A stretch of DNA of 64,000 nt from Larimichthys crocea (taxonomy: Eukaryota > Chordata > Actinopteri > Sciaenidae). The stretch's first letter is position 1, and each line of letters starts with the position of its first letter. The stretch covers positions 10,699,157-10,763,156 of the forward strand of contig NC_040018.1 in the NCBI RefSeq assembly GCF_000972845.2, in the 5' to 3' direction. The translations under genes were made by a program, and so were the position numbers. The notes under the pieces are model-generated. The model worked only from the letters and a program-made list of their open reading frames with translations, was not told the origin of the DNA and made no database searches. Below are positions 1 to 11,683 of this stretch, one piece after another.

Positions 1-1162
1 ACTGTTATACCGGTGAAGCACGCAAAGAGGGCGCTGAATGAAGCACTGGTCATTGAATGCAATGACAGATATTCCTTAGGTGTTTGTCATGCTTCCTTGT
101 GCCACTACTAAACTTAACTAAATTAAACTTAAACTAAAGTTATTCCAAATACTTCACTTGGAAGTATTGGTCACATGTTGGGATGTGATATGTGTGAGAA
201 ACAGCAGATACCAACCAGATGATCATAAACTCATGTGCCTGACGTGTTTGTCTACTCTATAAACCACTTTATGTTACACTGAAACTGAAAGAAGCAGATG
301 AACGTTGCAAATGTCCTTGGACATATAGCAGTAGGTTCTGTAGTGCAGAACAGATCCAGCGTTAACTAGACGGCATTAAACTGTCTGATATAATCAAACA
401 GTGTTCTCTTTTTTTCATGTTTTTATATTTTTCATTAAACATTGAGGACACTGTTGTTCACAGTCTTTACATCTCGCAAAATCTGAAAGGATGTTGAACG
501 CTTCAAGGTTTCTGTGTTTGTTTTTGTGTGTGTGTGTGTGTGTGATGGGAGAGAAAAAACATACTACTTGATTGGCCTTCACGAGAAGCCATTATATAGA
601 TCTATAATTTCACCTTCGGCCAACATAAAAGCACCTCTGTTTGCTCACTGAAGGTCCTGAAGGTCGGAGAAACATACCTTCTGTACTGCTGTTTGTCCTT
701 GTCATGTGAAAACTGTATTAACTAAGAAACATTGACTCGTTTCTATCTCATCATGGTGCCACACATGTAATACCTGGTAAAATACCTACATAACCTACAT
801 AAATAATATATAAATAGATAACAAGAAGCCTCAGGGATGTTGTGTATCTCTTGGATGTTACTCTCTGGAGCTCTTCTCAGAAATATGGACATGTACTGAA
901 GTCCTTCCTTTGAGAGTGTCTGTACACTGATGATGTTTGTCTGTATGCCATTATCATCACATTTGCCCACAGCAGCCTCTTCCTGACATTCTTATTGTGG
1001 GATAAAACAGATGAATACACTGTGCTGCCGTCTTTGTTATGATACTTATAACATTGTTGTAAGTCACTTTTTTTTGGGTCATTTTTTTAAGTTAACTTGC
1101 ACAAACCATTAAAATCAGACAAGAAACAAGTTGCTGAAATTAATTAAAAGTAATTTTCAGAT
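1..1162. other. 3' flank of dpep1, no gene seen
   Basis: No exon, conserved motif or recognisable transposon was found. The only structured sequence is a short (GT)n microsatellite near 522-543 and T-rich runs near 408-416 and 1069-1087. The stretch lies downstream of the dpep1 polyadenylation signal. Confidence 0.5.
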
Positions 1163-1168
1163 TTTATT
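1163..1168 (-). terminator. dpep1 polyadenylation signal AATAAA
   Basis: Read on the minus strand this is AATAAA, 40 nt after the dpep1 stop codon at 1208-1210. It is the first canonical hexamer after the stop, so cleavage is expected 10-30 nt further down. Confidence 0.6.
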
Positions 1169-1207
1169 AGAACGCACAGACACTTGGCAGTAATGACAAG
1201 CAGCCTA

Positions 1208-2410
1208 TCAAGCTGGTAATGCCATAAGAGCCTGGAGAGCCAGTGTGAGCAGCAGAGCCAGTGTGCTGAATGAATGGGCCGCTCCACTGTTGGTGTAGCC
1301 GTAGCTCGTCCTACACGGGGTCTTCACCTCGTCGTATGGAATAGGCACATCATCTGGACTCAGAGTGCCCTGCAGAGTGCCACTGACCTGACACACAAAG
1401 ATAAAGATTGTGTCTTTGTATGTTTGTATTGTTTTTTTTGTTTTTTTTTTCAATTGCTTTATGTCATTTAGCTTCTACTTTACATAGCTGTATCCACCAC
1501 GTACAGAAAGTAGAACAAGGTCATGAATAGATAGAGGAGAATATCAGGCTCATGGGAGCAAGAGCTCAATCTACAGATGGATTTCCGTTATAAAGTGAAA
1601 GTTATTTTTACTGCTAACAAAAAAAAAGTTTTTTGAATATGTTGGTGTAATTTGTTATCACACTGCAGCCTCTCCTCTGCTCTCTGTCAGGGATGAGTTA
1701 ATTTGTAAGTAACATTATTCATACCAGTATTTCTTTTTGTGAATATGGAAGTTATTTATTCCTGTGTTTTGAATCATGAGATGTTATACAGAGTTAAAAT
1801 AAATTTTAAAAAAAGTGTTCAGTTTTCTTAATGATTGTCCCACAAGGATCGATCCTTGGACCTATTCTGTCTTGTTCACTGTATTTGCTACCTCTGGGTT
1901 GTTTCTCTTCTCGTCCAGTGGCATCTCCTATTACTATTCTTTATTCTCCATTAAACCTAATAACATCAATAACCTTAACACCTTTCATCTAAAAATCATG
2001 TCTTAAAATTTCCTCCATCTCATTTTAAAACAAAATAGAGGTCCATTGACTTGATGATTTATAAGGAGGTCTCTTATTATATTTGCCCCATCGCTAGCAA
2101 CATAAGACTGCCTCCTAGAACGGTTTATATATCTTTGTAAATTTTTAACCCCTGAAACAAACTGAAACAACAACACTAAGACAAATGTGTATGTAGTCTC
2201 TGTATCTTAGTTTTTCATATATCTAAATTTTGGCAAATTCTTATAAACTAGCTGGCTGAGACAATCCATCCCCTGTGACATTAGTGCACCTCTTCTATAC
2301 CTGGCTCTTTAAATCTTTACACCTCCAATTTCTAATTCAGGTCATCTGTTATAAAAGTGTAAACTTAGTGGAGACGTGTGTCACACTGAAGATTTGTAAA
2401 ACAAAGTATA

Positions 2411-2450
<40 letters not shown>

Positions 2451-5400
2451 TGTTTTTCACCTCCTCAACCTCTCTTAGGACACGGAGCAGGTTGTTTCCC
2501 AGAGCATTTTTGACCTCCTCATTAGTCCATCCTCTTCTCAGCAGTTCAGCCACCAGACTGGGTACTTTGGAGACATCCTCCAGACCCTCTGGTAGTCTGA
2601 GAGAGATAGATTTTACTTCAGTTATCATGTCACATATGTTTTACTTTACTGTTTGAACCCAACTCTCTAGTGTTTAAGTCACCACTGTAAACACAAATAC
2701 TTTGCACTTACCTCGTAACCCCGTCATAATCTCCACCAAAACCAACAATCTCTGCCCCAGCCACCTTCTTTATATGTTCAAAGTGATCTAGGGTGAAAGA
2801 GGTAAACATGAGCATAAAGTGGATGGACACAGCAGAGAGAAGCATATATGTTAATATTTAATCAGGTTTATGGTAGTTGTCATGACAGTTTACCAGCAAC
2901 ATCTGAGAGGGTGGCGGTCTTGCTGCAGGTCACATAGTCGTTGTAGAAGTTCACCATGACGATTCCTCTTTTTTCTTTCTGCAGAGACAGACAAGATGTT
3001 ACATGACAGTGAAACACTTACTGACCTGGAAACTCTGACCTATATGATGGAACAAGACGCTGTGTCCTTTCTGCTTTGTTAAACAGGAGATACTCTATAG
3101 TGACCAAAGGTGCAGAGCAGGAACTGGGAAATACAGGACCTGGGCCAAGATTGGCATTAAAACTCACTATAATAATAAAGTATAGGAGGGTATTGACCTC
3201 TGTATTCATATTTATTAGAGAGCATATCTCCTATAACTGAATTGCTTTCATATCACTTATCAGTGATTGATTTACAACTTTCAACCCCTTTAGTGTGATA
3301 AAAGACCATAACAGGGGTGTGTTCTCTGAGACAACAAGGTGTGAAGGACAAAAGTATTAACAGATATATTAAACCGCTTCAGAAGAATGGTCATTTTACT
3401 GCAGTCACGCTATGTAATGTCCTTTGATACTTTGTCACATGCAAATCACTTTTGATATCAGCTCAGTAACATTTAGTCAAGGTCTGTACATAAATGCAGT
3501 TTGGAGCCATTTCCATTCTCTGTTCCACTCCACTATACTACATTTCAGAGGAAAATGATCATAAATCATGAATATTGTAATAAATTATACCAATGTTTGT
3601 GGCTTGTGAATCCTTAAAACAAAGCAGTGTCTGTAGTTAGGACTCCTGCTCATGATACAGATGTCTGTGAGTTGTTGGTAATTGCACTAAAGAGACATTT
3701 ACCATCTCAATGTCTTAGATTGTTTAGTTTAAAAGTTAATATTGTTCCGTTTACAGAAGAACACAAATGATCCAATATTAGCAAAAAAATGAAAGATTGG
3801 AGGAAAGTAAAAAAAAATAAATAATTAAATAAATAAATAAATAAAATAATTTATATTTAAAGACAAACTTTATTTTTTCCTCTTTCATCTCTGAATAATC
3901 ATCACATGACTTGTCACATTTATATTATTAACCTTTGGGAACCACTGCACTAAACTACCTGACTGTATGTACACTAGTCTAGCTTACTAGACTTAATTAA
4001 TGCATCAGTATCATCAATATAATCTCTACATCTGAGTGGCTATTTTGATTTTTTAGGTATATTTTGCTAATAATACAAAATTATTTGCATTTTTTTGCAT
4101 CAAGGTGTAGGAACCTCAGTAAAGGATATTAATATCATATCTCACCACTCTCCTGAGAACATCATCTGGGACATTCCTCTTGTGTTTACAGATACTGTAG
4201 GCAGATGAGTGGCTGAAGATGACCGGAGCTTTAGACATGTCCAGCACCTGGTTCATCACTTTTTCAGTCACATGAGCCAGGTCGATCAGCATCCCCAGAC
4301 GGTTCATTTCCACAATTAGTTGCTGTTGTAGGCAAGCACTATGATTGTTATATATATATAGCTCGCATATGAACTTAAGTGATATCCTATTCTTAACATT
4401 CATAACAGCTGCAAAGGGTAGGATGGGAATTTCACAAATGCGCTTCTGGAAGAATGGTCATAAATTCCCATAAACACACTCCTAAACCTTGTGGACACCC
4501 TTCTCAGACAAGTTGCAGCTGTTATAGCTGCAAAGGGTGGACTGACGTCATATTAAACCCTATGGATTAAGAATGTAATGTCACTTCATTTGTGAGTCAA
4601 GGCAGGTGAGCGAATACTTTTGGCAATATAGTGTAGGTATTCTATGAACACAGTATAAAAAAGGAAACATTACTTTGTCAACTGTATTTAAATATGGGTA
4701 TTTCTTATATCATTTTATGTCATTACTTCGATCGCAAAGACACATTTGTACTAGAAAAAGGCATCATTTGAACTGTAGAGTACACACGCAGTATGTTTGG
4801 TCAATAATAAACTGTTGAAAGAAATACAATGGGAGTAAACCAATTTTAAAACACTAATATGTAACACATTAGAGTTAGATGTTGAAATATGCGGATTCCC
4901 GCAAGTACACTGACCTTGCCAAATGGAGACAGGCCATCATGTTGAGATGGCTCTGATCCAGTGTCAACGCGCCAATTATCGGCCCTGGCAAGAAGAAAAG
5001 AACACAGTTATAAAAAATAAAAAAAACTGAGCAGTGGATTTCATAACAAGGGATCACAATTTTAGACTGTAGACTACATTTGAGTGCTTTTTAAGACTTC
5101 ATTCCTAATTAAATATGGTGATTCAAAGGATGTAGTTTGTAATGTGAAATTCTTACAAATATAAGTAGATGTTCTGCAGACAGACAGACTAAAGCAGTAA
5201 ACAATAGGCAGGTGAATATGCAGTTGTCAGAGACATTTTTTTCATTCCCTATAAAGATAAAGTTTACAACGGTTTCCTCTCTCCCACCTACAGTTACAGT
5301 AAATCAAAAGCCTAAAATAAAGTCCTCACAGCAGCTGTATAAGTCAGAGATCAGGTTAAACATTTCAGTTGCAAACTGGTTCTTCCAGAGAATCTGATAC

Positions 5401-5848
5401 TGAGGCCTGTAGGAATCCCCCGTATTCCCCACAGCACAACGTAAACTGACCATGACGTCTGATGATAAAACAGCACACAGATACCACTGAGCCATTCTGA
5501 AAGCTCAGGCAAAAAGCCATTGTATCATACATTAGCCGTCAACTTCAAGGGCAGTATCATTTACAAGTAATAATTCCCAGGGCTGATTCTATGCTGCAGG
5601 TTCAAGGAGAAGGCAAACCAGCACCAGTCATACTCCAAAATACACTAAGCAGCCTTAACATTAGGTACACTCATACAATCCAATGTGATTCAATACAACA
5701 ACTCTGCCATAAATTCAACTTTTACAAAGCCCATAATGTTTCAAATGACTCAAGAAGATGAACATGAAAACATTTTAAAAGAAGAAATGCAGAAGCATGT
5801 CCCTGAAAGTTTGTGATGAAACAGACATACACATACACATACACATAC

Positions 5849-5884
<36 letters not shown>

Positions 5885-8800
5885 GTACTTATTTGGAAGT
5901 TATTAATCATATAAATATATAGTGGATCGTTAGGTCTGCCAACAGGCTGAAAACAATTAAGAGGTCCCATGAACTGTAGAAAACAGGATGATACAGTGTA
6001 CCACTGGGAATTCATCTGTGCAGGGTAAAGGCTTGAAGACTGTACAAGCGTTCATAACACTATTTAACACACAATGTTTGCAAGTGTGAACACTTTCTTT
6101 GCAAATAAACTCTGAATCCACAAGTCAGAGTTTAGTCAGAGTTTTAGCTTCTTTTGTAAGCATCGTCAACAATTCCACAACATACTCAAGTAAAATGTCA
6201 CTAATTGGACATTTTCACAAGAACGAGAAAGTTTGCCAATTTAATGACAGAGTGAATATAAGTGTTTATGTCAAATGATTTTTTTGTACTCTTCACCTTA
6301 TTGTTTATTATTATTGTTGTGACGTAGATGCATGTATGTGCATGTGTCTGTGTGCACACTGCAAACGGCAGTGGTGGAATGTTATATAAAATATATTTAC
6401 GTAGAGCAACATTGTGTAACTTTTCTACCATAAAACAGATTTAAAATCATATTGATGCTATATTGACTTGTAATCAGTCTGCGCTCTGTACGCCTGTTCC
6501 TGCACTATGTAACTTTGAAAAGTGTATAACTTTACAGCACTAAGTCGCCACCAACTATGTCACAAATCTTGGTGAAACTGGATCATATTTTATGGAGAAA
6601 ATGCTTTCTGTTTTCCCTCTGATGTCCTCTGTCTATTGCACTTCAACTTTCTGTAATTTACAAAGTTTTCTAATTGACAGTAAAGTAAACTGCTGTGATC
6701 TGTAGCTGCTGTTGGCTAATGTTAAATCCACTGCTCTATTATAGATTAAACTACCCAACAGTATATACATTTATTGCTGAAATAATAGTCGATTTCATTG
6801 ATTAGTCAGTCGACAGAAAATGAAAACTGTTTTGATGACTGATTTATCACTGATAAAGTCTTTTTTCACAGAAAAACACAAAACATTCACTTGCAATGTA
6901 GCATTTCCTTGTCTTACGTAACAGGAAGACTGAATTGTTTTAAGGTCTGACTATTGGTTGGACAAAACAAGCAATTTAACAGTGTCCCTTTGTAATTGCG
7001 ATGGGCATTTCTTTTTCTTTTTTTTAAGATTATTTTTGGGGGCTTTTTATGCCTTTAATGATAGGACAGCTGAAGGTAGACAGGAAGCAGAGAGAGGGGG
7101 AGTGACACGCAGTAAATGGCCGTCCGATGCGGGATTCGAACCGGGGCCAGCTGCAGCGAGGACTGTAGCCTCCACACACGGGGCGGCCGCTTAACCCACT
7201 ACGCTACCGACCGCCCCTTGCGATGGGCATTTCTAATTATTTTCAGTCATCAATCAAATAAAAATCAGCAGATGAAATCCTGCTGTGCTGCTGGCTCTTA
7301 CCATGGTGTGTTGCAGGAGTGTGTGAGTGTAAGGTAGCGGACCCCCAGGTGGTACATGGTGCGCAGGGTACCCAGACTGCTGTCGATGGAGTGACCCCCT
7401 TCCACACCAATCAGACTGGCTGTCTTATTCATCGCGAAGGCGTCCATAATGTCTGTGCAGTGCAGACATGAGAGATGATGGGTGATTCAGGCAGGTACAA
7501 ACAGAGGCAGGTACAGAGACAGTAGAAGATGCACCTAAATGTCTAAGATTAAAAGCGCAGTCTCACCTTGGCTAGTGGTGGCAAACATGAAGTCGTTTGG
7601 GTATTTTTGGCACATCCTGTGAACCACATCTATCTGCTCCAGTGTTTGTCGGACAGCATCTTTGTACTGAGTGTCACAGGGAACGTAAGCCGACCAGAAC
7701 TAAAAGAGGAACAGACGCCGTGTATCCCGGGTTATTAGAATAGATGCTTTGCAGTGTGACACACAGGTTTTATGGCTGCATAAAAATGGTAATAAACAAA
7801 GTGAATAGTGGACAATCACACTAAAGGCATAAAATGATACTGGGAAATACAATTAAAAGGTGATAGCATGGCAACTTTCCAAATAAGGGTTTTCTTCACT
7901 CCAGCTTGTATAATAAAAGAGGTTTTGTCAAGGTCTTGCCAGCTCTTAAAATAATATTTTACAGAGGTAAGCAGGAACTTTAACAGCCCTGGCAATGAGT
8001 AACTCTTCTATTGTAAATGGATGGACTTCCATTTACACAACAATTTTGTCATCTACCGACCCCTCAAGGCACTTTTACATATCTTGTCACATTCAGCCAT
8101 TCACACACACATCCATGCACTGATAAATGACTGCGATGCAAGGAGCCATCTGCTCATCTAGAACAATACAGCACCTCCTATCCAATGATAAGACAACAAT
8201 AAGCTTATCCACAAACACCGACAGCACAGCCATCAGGAGCAATTTGGACGCTTGGACTGGATATGTTCATGATTCAATAGCAAAATAAAAGTTCTGAATC
8301 TGATGAATACATGTGCAGTGTCTCAATTACTGGCATGTGTTTTAAAGATAGGATGTGGGTTGTTCTGTATGTTCTGTACTGAACGTACCTGAGCTCCCAG
8401 CCGACCCTTCTTGATCTTAGGGATGTTGGTATGTGTTGTATTGAGCGTGTTAAGATCCACTTTGTTGAGCTCGTTGTTGAATTGCTTGCGGAGTTGCCAA
8501 GGCAGATCATTATGGCTGAAAAATCAGACAGTAAAAGGTCACACATTCACCTCTTTTATCATAAATTACACCAGGGAACAGTTTGAAAACAAAAATTCTG
8601 TTGAGTTAGATTTGCATGCTGATTAAAACTAAAATTGGTTGCTGATTCCAAAATGTTTCTAGCACGTCAAGTTTGTTTCCACAGCTTACCCTCCAGATAA
8701 GCAAAATTCCACTGATTAGCTGTAGTAAGACTTGCCAGCTGATTACGATTGGACTCATCTACAGCTATTTGTTTGCCAGCATAGTAGGAATGAAGAGGAT

Positions 8801-9963
8801 TTGTGCTGGCTTTTCTCTTAACCTTGTAACCATGGGCATACCGTTGTAAGTTCTATTTCGTTTGATGCTGGTTTTGTAGTTTTCAAAGCTTGTAACTATT
8901 CCATCTTAGTGTTTTATTTCCATAGGTATATATTTCCTTTGTTCCAGATCATATCTGCTCCTGCTACTTCTCGTCGTAAATGCCTAAACAACCCTGACTC
9001 CTTTTGCTATATTTGTGGTAGTTTCACCATTCCAAGTCAGAGGAAAGCAAACATCAGTGCATTTGTCAAACGAGCATATTTTGCATATTTTAAAGTAAAA
9101 CTCTGTGATCAAGACAAGCCATGGGCCCCTCACAAAGTGTGCAAGCAGTGTCAAGAGTTTACAGATGTGGACCAAAGGAACACGTAAAAAGTTGGCGTTT
9201 GGTATCCCCATGGCGAGAGCAGAGAGATCATTGCATTGACTGTTACTTTTGTTTAGTGAAAACATCAGGATTTAACAAGAAAAATAAAACAAAGTAAAAT
9301 AAAATATCCTAATCTACCGTCAGCTGTAAGACCAATGCCTCATTCAGCTGAAATTCCAGTGCCAGTTTTCAAACAACTATCCTCCTCTAGAAGATCTGAG
9401 TGATGCTGAAGAACGCAGTGACAGCAATGATGCAGATTTTGAAATTCACGAGGATTAAACAAACAAGCACATATCTGTTAAGTACAGTATTTTTCATATT
9501 TTTTAAGAAAACAGGTATCCTATAGTTCAAAAACTTGACGTGATAGAGAAAAACTAAGATCAGTTAGTTCAAAAACTTGACGTGATAGAGAAAAACTAAG
9601 ATCAGTTTCGGATTCCGCACCCAAAAATTAGTCAACAAAAATTATGTTCCCCGGTGATATGATTATACATCAGAGAGGGAAACTTCTTTTTTTGCTGGAT
9701 TAGTGTGAGCAATTGCCTCCAGAAGGGAGGTTTTATTACAAAATATGTCGTGTTTACTGTGGTTGGCACACATATGGCAAACAGCACACCATCATGCAAA
9801 GCACATTTTACTTAATGGAAGATTATTCCACTTACCCATCGATGAGCGGGGTCTCAGACATCAGCATCAGAGCTCTGGTCATGTGTGGATCCTCAGCCGC
9901 ATTGACAGCACAAGAACTGACCCACAGTACCCAATATACAGTTGAGATAATCTTAGACAGCAT
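1208..9963 (-). CDS. dpep1: Membrane (renal) dipeptidase 1, complete, 10 coding exons
   Basis: Zinc-dependent, GPI-anchored ectoenzyme that hydrolyses dipeptides such as Cys-Gly and converts leukotriene D4 to E4. Exons on the minus strand: 9836-9963, 8389-8515, 7567-7699, 7302-7452, 4915-4984, 4146-4322, 2894-2978, 2712-2787, 2461-2596, 1208-1387. Every junction is GT-AG and keeps phase, giving 420 residues (human DPEP1 is about 411). Visible: signal peptide (about 1-22); metal-binding HND (His44, Asp46); VEGGH with Glu147; LIDLAHV with His220; FSHSS with His241, 21 residues later as in human; GGDYDG with Asp310; [10 protein letters not shown] in exon 9; Cys386 where the human enzyme has its inter-subunit Cys; C-terminal GPI signal with a likely omega site near Asn394-Gly396 and a hydrophobic tail to the end. 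All catalytic residues are intact. Family assignment is secure; the choice of dpep1 over a sister paralogue rests on overall motif likeness from memory. Confidence 0.95.
1834..2046 (+). mobile_element. LINE reverse-transcriptase remnant
   Basis: Lies in dpep1 intron 9. One frame reads [12 protein letters not shown], the conserved reverse-transcriptase motif of non-LTR retrotransposons (usual form GVPQGSVLGP), then YLLPLG. After a frameshift another frame reads [16 protein letters not shown], typical of the region after the YADD box. YADD itself is lost. A decayed, 5'-truncated fragment; the clade (L2 or Rex1 type) is not certain. Confidence 0.6.
2411..2450. repeat. (GT)n microsatellite in dpep1 intron 9
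   Basis: Almost pure GT dinucleotides over about 40 bp, starting 11 bp from the exon 9 splice donor at 2459-2460. Translation of the tract produces misleading (Thr-His)n and (Cys-Val)n open frames. Confidence 0.95.
3817..3852. repeat. (AAAT)n-rich simple repeat
   Basis: AAATAAAT-type imperfect tetranucleotide run in dpep1 intron 6. No other signal was seen in this part of the intron. Confidence 0.8.
5828..5883. repeat. (ACACAT)n / (TG)n self-complementary microsatellite
   Basis: Four ACACAT units run straight into about 16 TG units in dpep1 intron 4. The CA-rich left half and TG-rich right half are complementary, so the tract could fold into a hairpin. Confidence 0.9.
6500..6660 (+). repeat. 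Diverged interspersed repeat, copy 1
   Basis: Shares blocks with 47590-47765 in the same order: ATGTAACTTTG, CACTAAGTC, ACCAACTAT and AAACTGGATCATATTT. The family is not identified. Lies in dpep1 intron 4. Confidence 0.5.
7013..7217 (-). mobile_element. tRNA-derived SINE with 17-bp target-site duplication
   Basis: On the minus strand it starts GGGGCGGTCGGTAGCGTAG and contains an A-box-like TAGCGTAGTGGGTTAAG and a perfect B box GGTTCGAATCC, the two internal Pol III promoter elements of a tRNA head. A body of CCTGTCTACC and CTATCATTAAAGGC follows, then a poly(A) tail. It is flanked by perfect 17-bp repeats TTGCGATGGGCATTTCT at 6996-7012 and 7218-7234. Inserted in dpep1 intron 4, in the same orientation as the gene. 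Confidence 0.92.
8035..8255 (+). repeat. Old teleost interspersed repeat fragment
   Basis: Contains CACATTCAGCCATTCACACAC, CACTGAT, a GATGCAAGGAGCCATCTGCTCATC stretch and GGAGCAATTTGG in the same order as 10486-10762. A strongly decayed copy of the same family in dpep1 intron 2. Confidence 0.5.
8954..9458 (+). pseudogene. Frameshifted copy of a repetitive Cys-rich (CYICG) protein family
   Basis: Lies inside dpep1 intron 1, opposite strand to the gene. Pieces read in order [54 protein letters not shown], then after a frame change [15 protein letters not shown], then after another [15 protein letters not shown], a stop, and later [14 protein letters not shown] and an acidic end with [18 protein letters not shown] recognise this order from a multi-copy, unnamed protein family in fish, hydrozoans and arthropods, usually regarded as linked to transposons (memory, not checked). 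CxxC pairs suggest a zinc-binding head. At least two frameshifts and one internal stop make it non-functional. Confidence 0.65.
9524..9607. repeat. Perfect 42-bp tandem duplication
   Basis: Two abutting identical 42-bp units, 9524-9565 and 9566-9607, starting AGTTCAAAAACTTGACGTG. Located just downstream of the CYICG-family pseudogene in dpep1 intron 1. Identity suggests a recent duplication. Confidence 0.95.
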
Positions 9964-10485
9964 TTCTTAAACTTTTACACACCGTTAATCTCCAGGTCTC
10001 CCTATCCCTTCGTCTGTGTTCGTCCAAACGCAAGATTACACGTCTTGACCTCCCTCAAACCTCTGAATTATCCGATTCTTCCAACTGGTTTGCCAAACTG
10101 ATTCATTCAGATTACCACTGGCGTCTTCTGTCTGTTACTGTTTGATCATCCTTTTGAACACCAAATCTGTCTTTCACTCCTCCTCTATCTCGAGTCTGTT
10201 TTTCATTACAGCAGTCATAAAAGCAGCAGAGTAGCTTTAACACCCCTATAATCTTCACAGCTGTTAACCATACGATAAGGTAATGAATAGTGCACCATCT
10301 GTGATGTCCATTATATGTTCTTTGGACAAGAATATCTCAGCTTTACACGTGTCATTCCTGTTTCCTTTAACCATCATTACTGTAAAGAACATTGTACATA
10401 ACAGAACATAACAGATTGTTCATCATTGTTAGCTTCATGTTGAAACTTTGTATTAATCAGATACACAAAGCATGATATGATAAAT
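9964..10485. other. 5' flank of dpep1
   Basis: Sequence immediately upstream of the dpep1 start codon (ATG at 9963-9961, minus strand). It should hold the 5' UTR and core promoter. I saw no canonical TATA box at a convincing distance and no recognisable exon. Together with 10763-11464 it is part of the divergent interval between dpep1 and the SULT2 gene. Confidence 0.4.
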
Positions 10486-10762
10486 GGTAAATGGACTATT
10501 TAGCACCTTTCTAGTCTTCTGAGCACTCAAAGCACTTTTACCCTAGTACATATCTCCTTCACACATTCACACACTGATGGCAGTGGCTGCCATGCAAGGT
10601 GCCAACTGCTCATCAGTTCTGGGAGCTGACCAATAATATGCATTCACACACTGATGGTGCAGCCTTCGGGAGCAATTTGGGGTTCAGTATCCCAGTATGG
10701 TTACCCAAGGACACTTCGACATGCAGACTGGAGGAGCCGGGGATCGAACCGCCAAACCAATA
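10486..10762 (+). repeat. Teleost interspersed repeat (AAATGGTAAATGGAC family)
   Basis: Starts ATAAATGGTAAATGGACTATT and contains CTTCTGAGCACTCAAAGCAC, ACACATTCACACACTGATGG, CTGCCATGCAAGGTGCCAAC, GAGCAATTTGGGGTTCAG, CCAAGGACACTTCGACATG and GGGGATCGAACC. This is a widespread fish repeat that I recognise by sequence; I do not assign it to a named family. It sits in the dpep1-SULT2 intergenic interval. Confidence 0.7.
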
Positions 10763-11464
10763 TCTATGATATGATATCATTATTATAGATTCATCTGCAG
10801 ATTGTTTTCTCAAATAATTGTTTGGATTGATGTAGTAATGGTTTTAGCTCTATTTCTCTCTGTTACTGTGCAGGATATTATGAAATTGAGTGAGTAGTCT
10901 TTTTACAATATTTGGTCAGTTTCTATCATGGTTAATGGTGGGTTCATTCGATAATAATTAAATAATGAAAACATAATGATGATAAGTAATGTTAAAAATC
11001 TGACTAATGATCCTGACTGTAACTCAACAGATAGAAAACCCTTCTGTGAGGTGAAAGCACTGATTTATTGCTATCATCAGCGTATCTTCTAGGCTGTTTT
11101 CCAAATAGTCTATAAACATCCAATAAATGACTCCCACTTCACCGGGTCAACAAGTTAGATATAATTATTCACTGTTAATTTTGTGATGGAATGTTTTTTG
11201 TTCTGTCAGAATGCAAAATGTATTTTGTAACTAATGTCATTAATCATGTGGCTTATCAGTCTAAAAAGAATGGGGAGTTTTAAACATTCATATTCATGGA
11301 CTGTGTGTTATGTGCTCTTATAGTCCATCCATTTTCTGAAAAGAAACGCTGCACAATCACAAGCTTTACATGTAAAACAGAACTTGTAAACAATTGACGT
11401 ATCAATTCTAACAAAGCAGAACATGTTGGGAAGACTGTTGACTTTTACACCTGTGCTCCCTGTG
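10763..11464. other. Intergenic, nothing recognised
   Basis: AT-rich sequence between the repeat at 10486-10762 and the minisatellite. No exon or transposon motif was seen. Confidence 0.4.
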
Positions 11465-11650
11465 GCAGGTGATCAGCTGTGACAGAGGTGATCAGCTGAC
11501 AGAGGTGATCAGCTGTGACATAGGTGATCAGCTGACAGAGGTGATCAGCTGTCACATAGGTGATCAGCTGACAGAGGTGATCAGCTGTGACAGAGGTGAT
11601 CAGCTGCCAGAGGTGATCAGCTGTGACAGGTGATCAGCTGTGACAGAGGT
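11465..11650. repeat. AGGTGATCAGCTG minisatellite
   Basis: About ten tandem units of 14-19 bp with core AGGTGATCAGCTG and alternating TGACAG or ACAG spacers. Each unit carries an AGGTGA nuclear-receptor-like half site, a TGATCA palindrome and a CAGCTG E-box. The array ends in a hairpin (11637-11674). Confidence 0.95.
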
Positions 11651-11674
11651 GTAGTTACACACCTCTGTCACAGC
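11637..11674. promoter_or_regulatory. 16-bp perfect inverted repeat closing the minisatellite
   Basis: Left arm GCTGTGACAGAGGTGT (11637-11652), 6-nt loop AGTTAC, right arm its exact reverse complement (11659-11674). The left arm is made of minisatellite sequence, so the last unit appears to have been duplicated in inverted orientation. Possible cruciform; regulatory role unproven. Confidence 0.8.
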
Positions 11675-11683
11675 TCTACATAA

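Noticed and set aside
7120..7217. tRNA gene on the minus strand
   Set aside because: A and B boxes belong to a SINE head: flanked by a target-site duplication and poly(A) tail, no proper cloverleaf checked by eye.
11465..11650. CRISPR-like array
   Set aside because: Units abut with no unique spacers, in an intron-bearing vertebrate locus; it is a minisatellite.
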